In this document: positions 1-4,119 of the stretch, one piece after another | Numbering within the stretch: position 1 is the stretch's first letter | How the letters are laid out: every line of letters starts with the position of its first letter | Origin: Lentisphaeria bacterium UBA1724 | GTDB lineage: Bacteria; Verrucomicrobiota; Lentisphaeria; Oligosphaerales; Oligosphaeraceae | Reading direction: 5' to 3' | Assembly: GCA_002315885.1 (NCBI GenBank) | Contig: DCIO01000019.1 | Span: forward strand, 1,784 to 10,079 | Length of the DNA stretch: 8,296 nucleotides | The notes under the pieces: model-generated | The model's database searches: none | What the model was told of the DNA's origin: nothing | The model's input: the letters and a program-made list of their open reading frames with translations, nothing else | Program-made: the position numbers and the translations under genes

Positions 1-40
1 ACACGAAAGAGTCCACAAAATACACAAAATACACAAAAAA
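1..40. repeat. A-rich 9-nt tandem repeat directly upstream of rmlD
   Basis: Three 9-nt units cover 14-40: CACAAAATA twice, then CACAAAAAA, whose last base is the A of the rmlD start codon. A related unit, ACACGAAAG, lies at 1-9. A GC-rich version of the same pattern (consensus RCRCRRAAN) occurs three times at 941-967, so this appears to be a dispersed family rather than a local accident. The repeat occupies the place where a Shine-Dalgarno sequence would be expected, and none is visible there. Confidence 0.7.
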
Positions 41-885
41 TGCGGATAGTCATAACAGGTGGAAAGGGCATGCTTGGGCGGACGCTCCAGAACGTGCTGG
101 CCCAGCACGAGCTGGTCATCGCGGATTTGCCCGAGTGGGATATCACGGACGCCGCGGGCTTCGAGGCAAATTTGCGTGAGGCCCATGCGGATGCGGTGAT
201 ACACTGCGCCGCCATGACTGCGGTGGATAAGTGCGAGACGGCGAAAGAACTGGCCTATCGGTTGAATGCGGAGGGCTCCAGGAATGTGGCGGTGGCCTGC
301 AATACGCTAGGCGTGCGGCTGATTGCGATTTCCACGGACTACGTCTTCGGGGGCGAGTTGGAGCGCCCATACACGGAATACGATGTGGCAGGGGGCGCAC
401 ATACCGTCTATGGTGCCAGCAAATTCGCGGGGGAGGAGGAGATACGGGCGCATTGCGAGAATCACGTCATCTGCCGGATCTCCTGGCTGTATGGCGCGGG
501 CGGTCCCAGCTTTGTCCACGCGATGCTGAGCCTGGCGGATGGAACCCGTCCGGTGCTGAAGGTGGTATCCGACCAGCGTGGCAATCCCACGTCGGCGCTG
601 GCGGTTGCGCGGGAGGTGTCGGTGATTCTGGGGCGCCCTGAGTTGCGTGGGGTCTTCCACTGTACCTGCGAGGGTGAGGCCACCTGGGCGGAGTTCGCAG
701 AGGAGATCTTCCGTCTGGCGGGGAAAAAGCAGGCGATTGCGCCCTGCACCACGGAGGAATTCCCGCGTCCCGCGCCGCGCCCCAAGAACTCCCGGTTGGA
801 GAAGCGCCGGTTGCGGGAGTGCGGGTTGCCGCCTATGCCGGATTGGCATGAGGCGCTTCGCGAATTCTTAATGCTTGATGCTTAA
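40..885 (+). CDS. rmlD: RmlD-type dTDP-4-dehydrorhamnose reductase (SDR family)
   Basis: A 281-residue extended short-chain dehydrogenase of the RmlD substrate-binding family. RmlD reduces dTDP-4-keto-L-rhamnose to dTDP-L-rhamnose with NAD(P)H in the cytoplasm, supplying rhamnose for cell-surface glycans. Visible motifs are the Rossmann dinucleotide loop TGGKGMLG (residues 6-13), STDYVF (98-103), the catalytic Tyr/Lys in YGASK (124-128), SDQRGNPTSA (177-186) and the C-terminal RPAPRPKNSRLE segment (243-254) resembling the RmlD RPxxSxL motif. The length is slightly short but normal for the family. There is no Shine-Dalgarno sequence before the ATG, only an A-rich 9-nt repeat. The last residues, EFLMLDA, are encoded by a heptamer repeat array, so the ancestral C-terminus may have ended differently. 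No rmlA, rmlB or rmlC is in view, so a related sugar-nucleotide reductase remains possible. The family is certain; the exact substrate is less so. Confidence 0.88.
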   Translation: MRIVITGGKGMLGRTLQNVLAQHELVIADLPEWDITDAAGFEANLREAHADAVIHCAAMTAVDKCETAKELAYRLNAEGSRNVAVACNTLGVRLIAISTDYVFGGELERPYTEYDVAGGAHTVYGASKFAGEEEIRAHCENHVICRISWLYGAGGPSFVHAMLSLADGTRPVLKVVSDQRGNPTSALAVAREVSVILGRPELRGVFHCTCEGEATWAEFAEEIFRLAGKKQAIAPCTTEEFPRPAPRPKNSRLEKRRLRECGLPPMPDWHEALREFLMLDA

Positions 886-890
886 TGTAT
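863..890. repeat. 7-nt tandem repeat across the rmlD stop codon
   Basis: Four heptamers run from 863: AATTCTT, AATGCTT, GATGCTT and a diverged AATGTAT. They encode the last seven residues of RmlD and supply its TAA stop at 883-885. The same AATTCTT-type unit starts the array at the end of the GH20 gene (2605-2632), also across a stop codon. Confidence 0.6.
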
Positions 891-932
891 CTGGCAAGGA
901 TTTGTAGGAGGGACCGTTAAGGTCCCAGTAGG
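886..932 (+). repeat. GTAG-headed hairpin repeat, copy 1 (REP-like)
   Basis: A 47-nt element starting TGTATCTGGCAAGG and ending CAGTAGG. It contains a GTAG tetranucleotide (904-907) followed by a perfect 6-bp hairpin, GGGACC-GTTAA-GGTCCC (910-926), and a second GTAG at 928-931. Copy 2 at 987-1031 is identical except that it lacks two T's in the loop. A GTAG head plus a short GC-rich hairpin is the layout of REP elements associated with RAYT (TnpA-REP) transposases. No such transposase is in the window, so membership is inferred. Confidence 0.65.
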
Positions 933-940
933 GGCCAAAG

Positions 941-967
941 ACGCGGAATACGCGGAAGGCGCGGAAA
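941..967. repeat. GC-rich 9-nt tandem repeat
   Basis: Three contiguous 9-nt units, ACGCGGAAT, ACGCGGAAG and GCGCGGAAA, sit between the two GTAG hairpin copies. They follow the same RCRCRRAAN pattern as the A-rich repeat at 1-40, differing mainly by A-to-G transitions. Confidence 0.65.
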
Positions 968-986
968 ATGGCAAATCCCCGGGAAT

Positions 987-1031
987 TGTATCTGGCAAGG
1001 ATTTGTAGGAGGGACCGAAGGTCCCAGTAGG
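987..1031 (+). repeat. GTAG-headed hairpin repeat, copy 2 (REP-like)
   Basis: A direct repeat of 886-932 with a 101-nt offset. The first 31 nt are identical. It has GTAG at 1005-1008, then a hairpin GGGACC-GAA-GGTCCC (1011-1025) with a 3-nt loop in place of 5 nt, then GTAG at 1027-1030. Both stems are intact while the loop differs, which is compatible with the structure being what is kept. Confidence 0.65.
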
Positions 1032-1034
1032 TGC

Positions 1035-1082
1035 GCCCCTCGTGTAGCGAGGCGCCAAAGGCGCCGAAGCGAAACGAGGGGC
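1035..1082. repeat. Nested palindrome (two-tier inverted repeat)
   Basis: Outer arms GCCCCTCGT (1035-1043) and ACGAGGGGC (1074-1082) are perfectly complementary over 9 bp. Inside them is an inner hairpin GGCGCC-AAA-GGCGCC (1051-1065). A competing hairpin, CCTCG-TGTAG-CGAGG (1038-1052), is also possible. A GTAG (1044-1047) precedes the inner hairpin, as in the two elements just upstream. Following directly after copy 2, it may be the second half of a composite repeat (BIME-like). Terminator function is unlikely because no T-run follows. Confidence 0.6.
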
Positions 1083-1117
1083 ATTCCAGAACCGCGGGGT
1101 AGCCGAAATGCTAGGAA

Positions 1118-1139
1118 AATGCGATATATTTAACGCATT
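1118..1139. promoter_or_regulatory. 22-bp dyad with -10-like core upstream of the GH20 gene
   Basis: Perfect 6-bp inverted arms AATGCG and CGCATT are separated by 10 A/T-rich bases that contain TATATT (1125-1130), a near-consensus -10 hexamer. It lies about 43 bp before the GH20 start codon. A symmetric site over a -10 element suggests an operator for a dimeric repressor. No good -35 hexamer is visible 17 bp upstream, so this remains a candidate. Confidence 0.35.
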
Positions 1140-1181
1140 GACCTTTTAGAAGAGAAGCCATCATTTTAAGGAGAAACTCTC

Positions 1182-2606
1182 ATGCCGAAACTGCCAGCCG
1201 ATTACGTCATTACGAAACCCGCGATTTTTGGAATCATCCCCAAGCCCGCCAAAGCGGAATTGCATGATGGGGAATTTGTCTTTGGGGAGAGTCTTCGTCT
1301 TTGTCCGGAAGCAGAGAAATTCCTGGGGAATACTCTGGCGAAATTTGGTGTGAAGGTGGAGGTGGATGAGGTCAATCCCCAGATTGCGGTTGAGGAGGAT
1401 CCCTCGATTTGGATGGAGGGCTATGCTGTGGAGATTGAGCCCGAGAAGATCACTCTCAGCCATAGTGACAACGCGGGACGCGTCTATGCGCTGGCGGCCC
1501 TGGATCAGCTGCTCTATTTGGCATTCCGCTATGGCGCGGAACGGGCATTCCTGAATTGCGGCATCATCGAAGACTGTCCCCATTTCCCCTGGCGCAGCGC
1601 CATGCTGGATTCCGCGCGACATTTCCAGAGCGCGGATACGATTGTCCGTCTGCTGAAAGCCATGGGGCGTCTGCATTTGAACCGCTTCCATTGGCATTTG
1701 ACGGACAGCGATGCCTGGCGCTTCCCCTCCAAGGGCGTGCCTGAATTGTCCACAATCGCACAGCGTCAGAAGGGCAGCTACACGGTGGAGGATTTCCAGC
1801 GAATCCGGAAAGTCGCCGCGGAAAATGGCATCGAGATTGTCCCCGAGGTGGATTTCCCCGGCCACAACAACGGCTTGCTGGCGCTTCGTCCCGAATTGCG
1901 GTGTCTGCCAGATTCCTTTGGCAACGAGGTCTGCATTGGCTCGGAGACCACGATGGAATTCGTGAAGGCCCGCCTGGATGAAGTCATGGAGTTGCTGCCA
2001 GAGAGCCGCTATTTCCACATCGGCGGTGACGAGGCGTGGATTGGCTGGTGGCGTCAATGCCCGAAATGCTTGGCGAAGATGAAGGAATTGGGGTTGGATG
2101 GCCCCCGGAAATTGGAAGAGTGGTTCATGCGTCAGGTCTCCCAGTATCTGGTTGACAAGGGCATTACGCCGATTTCCTGGCGCACCGAGGCGATTTTGAC
2201 GCCCCAGAACATCCTCCAGTGCTGGGGCAATGCGGGGGATATGTATGGCTGCGCCTATCACGACGAAGGCAAGAACCTGGTGATTTCCTCCCTGGATAAC
2301 GCATACTACATGGACTACCCCCAGAATGCCGAGGAACCCCGCTTCCACTGGATGCCCTTGCTGACGGAAGAGAGCGTCTATTCCGCCAACCCCGCCTCAC
2401 ACATGGGCGAGGTGCTGGGAAATCGACTGCTGGGGGCGGATTGCCCGCTTTGGACGGAGATGGTCCCCGAATGGCGCGTCGGGAAGAAGTTCTTCCCACG
2501 GTTGGTGGCCGCCGCGGAGTCCCTGTGGACGACCCAGGAAAAAGACTACCACGACTACCTCTCACGGCGTATCGCCTTGGAAGACGCGGGATACGAATGG
2601 TGGTAA
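1182..2606 (+). CDS. Glycoside hydrolase family 20 beta-N-acetylhexosaminidase
   Basis: A 474-residue GH20 enzyme, which removes terminal beta-linked GlcNAc/GalNAc by substrate-assisted retaining catalysis. Residues about 15-130 resemble the GH20b N-terminal domain. The TIM-barrel follows: FHWHLTDSDAWRFPSKGVPEL (about 169-189), the EVDFPGH strand (222-228), HIGGDE (279-284) carrying the catalytic pair Asp283-Glu284, YYMDYP (375-380) and LWTE (423-426) with the conserved subsite Trp. A good Shine-Dalgarno AAGGAG (1168-1173) lies 8 nt before the ATG. There is no signal peptide or membrane segment, so it likely acts in the cytoplasm on imported oligosaccharides, or belongs to an exported set by an unseen route. 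The segment after HLTD reads SDAW where many bacterial members have DQGW, so specificity should not be assumed. A heptamer repeat covers its stop codon. The family is certain; the substrate is unknown. Confidence 0.92.
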   Translation: MPKLPADYVITKPAIFGIIPKPAKAELHDGEFVFGESLRLCPEAEKFLGNTLAKFGVKVEVDEVNPQIAVEEDPSIWMEGYAVEIEPEKITLSHSDNAGRVYALAALDQLLYLAFRYGAERAFLNCGIIEDCPHFPWRSAMLDSARHFQSADTIVRLLKAMGRLHLNRFHWHLTDSDAWRFPSKGVPELSTIAQRQKGSYTVEDFQRIRKVAAENGIEIVPEVDFPGHNNGLLALRPELRCLPDSFGNEVCIGSETTMEFVKARLDEVMELLPESRYFHIGGDEAWIGWWRQCPKCLAKMKELGLDGPRKLEEWFMRQVSQYLVDKGITPISWRTEAILTPQNILQCWGNAGDMYGCAYHDEGKNLVISSLDNAYYMDYPQNAEEPRFHWMPLLTEESVYSANPASHMGEVLGNRLLGADCPLWTEMVPEWRVGKKFFPRLVAAAESLWTTQEKDYHDYLSRRIALEDAGYEWW

Positions 2607-2658
2607 TTCTTAATTCTCAATTCTCAATTATTGCTTGATTCGGAATTCGGAATTAGGA
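2605..2658. repeat. 7-nt tandem repeat arrays starting in the GH20 stop codon
   Basis: Four units (AATTCTT, AATTCTC, AATTCTC and a diverged AATTATT) occupy 2605-2632, beginning inside the TAA stop. After five to six other bases, three more 7-nt units follow at 2638-2658: ATTCGGA twice and ATTAGGA. The phase stays at seven within each block, which is not a codon multiple. This resembles the short tandemly repeated heptanucleotides described in cyanobacteria in style, but I do not claim homology. Confidence 0.7.
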
Positions 2659-2755
2659 TTTTTTCTTCTTGCTGTTTCTTGGCCGTCTAAAAATCGGTCG
2701 AAAAGAAGGTCCAAAATAAAATTCCTAATTCCTAATTCCGCATTCCTAATTTATA
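2638..2755. repeat. Inverted pair of heptamer arrays, possible GH20 terminator
   Basis: The units at 2638-2658 are reversed in a second array at 2721-2748 (ATTCCTA twice, ATTCCGC, ATTCCTA). The arms 2641-2662 and 2718-2740 are complementary over about 22 bp with one bulge and one mismatch, enclosing a loop of about 55 nt. The loop carries a copy of the GGTCGAAAAGAA motif (2696-2707). The structure could end GH20 transcription and insulate metK, but that is inference. The last unit grades into an A/T-rich stretch with a -10-like TATATT. Confidence 0.55.
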
Positions 2756-2757
2756 TT
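2752..2757 (+). promoter_or_regulatory. Candidate -10 hexamer for metK
   Basis: TATATT (2752-2757) differs from TATAAT at one position and would place transcription initiation around 2763-2765, right at the base of the first leader hairpin. The upstream -35 region is made of ATTCCTA heptamers and holds no convincing TTGACA, so the call is weak. Confidence 0.3.
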
Positions 2758-2762
2758 AAGCG

Positions 2763-2907
2763 CAGTTACGGTTTTCAGGGGGATGAGTATCTCCCATGCC
2801 GTAGCTGAGGGGTTGTGCGAACAGCTCTGATTCGTATCATCCGGAGTTCCAAGGTCTCCGGGGAGATGCCGAAGGGCGTCTCCTAACAACACACTGGGAG
2901 TTCTTTC
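2763..2907 (+). promoter_or_regulatory. Structured metK 5' leader, candidate riboswitch-like element
   Basis: The 145 nt before metK fold into several strong helices. Stem 1: CAGTTACGG (2763-2771) pairs with CCGTAGCTG (2799-2807) over 9 bp (one G-U). It is topped, across an internal loop, by GGGGGAT (2778-2784) with ATCTCCC (2789-2795) and a GAGT loop. Stem 2: CCGGAG (2841-2846) with CTCCGG (2856-2861). Stem 3: GGAGATGCC (2862-2870) with GGCGTCTCC (2875-2883), 9 bp with a GAAG tetraloop. AGCTG (2803-2807) could instead pair with CAGCT (2822-2826), breaking stem 1. The Shine-Dalgarno GGGAG (2896-2900) is complementary to CTCCC at 2791-2795, and GGAGTTC occurs both in stem 2 and at the Shine-Dalgarno site. 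Such alternatives are what a translational switch needs. The conserved cores of SAM-I, SAM-II and SAM-III are not recognisable to me. Structure is seen; ligand control is inferred from the metK context. Confidence 0.5.
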
Positions 2908-4119
2908 ATGTTTATGCCCGATTTGTTCCAGTTCACCTCGGAGGCAGTTTCCGAGGGGCACCCCGACAAAGTCTGCGACCAGATATCCGATGCCGTGCTG
3001 GACGGCGTCCTGGCCCTGGATTCCAAGGCCCATGTGGCCTGCGAGACTCTCGCCACCACGGACTTTGTGGCCCTGGCAGGTGAAATCACCGCCAAGGGCG
3101 GTCTTCCCGATTGCGATACGCTGGTTCGCCGCGTTGTGGCGGGAATTGGCTACGACCGCGTCAACGAGGGCTTCAATGCCTCTACGTTGAAGCTTGAGAA
3201 TCGCCTGCATGGGCAGAGTCCCGACATTGCTCAGGGCGTCAACAGCGAGACCAGCATGTCTGGAGAGCAGGGCGCTGGTGACCAGGGCATTATGTTCGGT
3301 TATGCCTGCGATGAGACCCCCGCGCTGATGCCCGCGCCAGTCTATTACTCCAAGATGATTCTGAAGCGCTTGTCGCAGTTGCGTCGTCAGGGTGGGGAGT
3401 ATTCCTTCCTGCGTCCCGATGCCAAGAGCCAGCTGACCTTCACCTACAAGCATGGCAAGCCCGTTGCCATCGACCACATCGTGGTCTCTCATCAGCATAC
3501 TGACGGCAGCATCGACAAGGTGCATGCGTTGGTGAAGATGGTCCTGAAGGAGGTACTGCCTGCGGAATTCCTCACGGGCATTGACTTCGACCACGAGAAT
3601 GTCCGTGGCGGCAATCTCTACATCAACCCCACGGGCAGTTTTGTCACGGGCGGTCCGGATGGCGATACGGGTGTCACCGGTCGTAAGATCATCGTGGATA
3701 CCTACGGCGGCGCAGGGCGTCACGGCGGCGGTGCCTTCAGCGGCAAGGACCCCAGCAAGGTGGACCGTTCCGCTTGCTACATGCTGCGCTACATCGCCAA
3801 GAATCTGGTTGCGGCGGGCGTCGCAAAGCGCTGCGAAATCCAGGTGGCCTACGCCATTGGCGTCACGGATCCCCTGGCGTTCAATGTGAATTTCTTCGGC
3901 ACGGGGAAGGTCTCCGAGGAAGCGGTCCTGCCGCTGCTGGTGGGGCCTAACCGCATCTTCGACTGCCGTCCCGCCCAGATCAGCGAGTATCTCGGATTGT
4001 TGAAGCCCCAGGGATGGAGCTACGAGGAAACCGCCGCATACGGTCCCTTCGGATGGGAGCAGTTCCCCTGGGAAAAGACCGACCGGGTGGCAGATGTCCG
4101 AAAAGCGCTTGCTCTCTGA
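2908..4119 (+). CDS. metK: S-adenosylmethionine synthetase
   Basis: A 403-residue methionine adenosyltransferase that makes S-adenosylmethionine from methionine and ATP in the cytoplasm, releasing phosphate and pyrophosphate. It is the cell's general methyl-donor supply. Signature segments are SEAVSEGHPDKVCDQISDAV (11-30) with the metal/ATP-binding residues, GAGDQGIMFGY (122-132), DGDTGVTGRKIIVDTYGG (251-268) and the phosphate-binding GGGAFSGKDPSKVDRS (273-288). Full length for the family, with all three domains present. The ATG at 2908 is preferred because GGGAG (2896-2900) lies 7 nt upstream; a second ATG at 2914 would sit 13 nt away. The long structured leader suggests control by an RNA element. 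Its stop codon overlaps the uvrB start by one base, so the two are probably one transcript. Nothing in the active-site motifs looks aberrant. Confidence 0.97.
   Translation: MFMPDLFQFTSEAVSEGHPDKVCDQISDAVLDGVLALDSKAHVACETLATTDFVALAGEITAKGGLPDCDTLVRRVVAGIGYDRVNEGFNASTLKLENRLHGQSPDIAQGVNSETSMSGEQGAGDQGIMFGYACDETPALMPAPVYYSKMILKRLSQLRRQGGEYSFLRPDAKSQLTFTYKHGKPVAIDHIVVSHQHTDGSIDKVHALVKMVLKEVLPAEFLTGIDFDHENVRGGNLYINPTGSFVTGGPDGDTGVTGRKIIVDTYGGAGRHGGGAFSGKDPSKVDRSACYMLRYIAKNLVAAGVAKRCEIQVAYAIGVTDPLAFNVNFFGTGKVSEEAVLPLLVGPNRIFDCRPAQISEYLGLLKPQGWSYEETAAYGPFGWEQFPWEKTDRVADVRKALAL

Noticed and set aside
886..1082. CRISPR array
   Set aside because: There are only two copies of the 45-47 nt repeat, with no regularly spaced unique spacers and no cas genes.
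1161..2348. 395-codon open frame on the minus strand opposite the GH20 gene
   Set aside because: It is antisense to a gene with clear GH20 motifs, its protein lacks recognisable domains, and it is explained by the GC-skewed third codon positions of the real gene.
2862..2895. Intrinsic terminator/attenuator ahead of metK
   Set aside because: The 9-bp hairpin is followed by TAACAACACAC, not by a T-run, so transcription termination is not supported.
2763..2907. SAM-I (S-box) riboswitch call for the metK leader
   Set aside because: GGGGATGAG superficially recalls the S-box core, but the conserved GATGAAACC and CCGGCAACC-type segments and the four-way junction arrangement are absent.
2746..3723. 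325-codon minus-strand frame opposite metK and its leader
   Set aside because: A shadow of metK codons with no recognisable motif and no plausible start signal.
4014..4118. 35-codon N-terminal extension of uvrB inside metK
   Set aside because: The extension has no UvrB character, and the family N-terminus begins at the ATG at 4119, which overlaps the metK stop.
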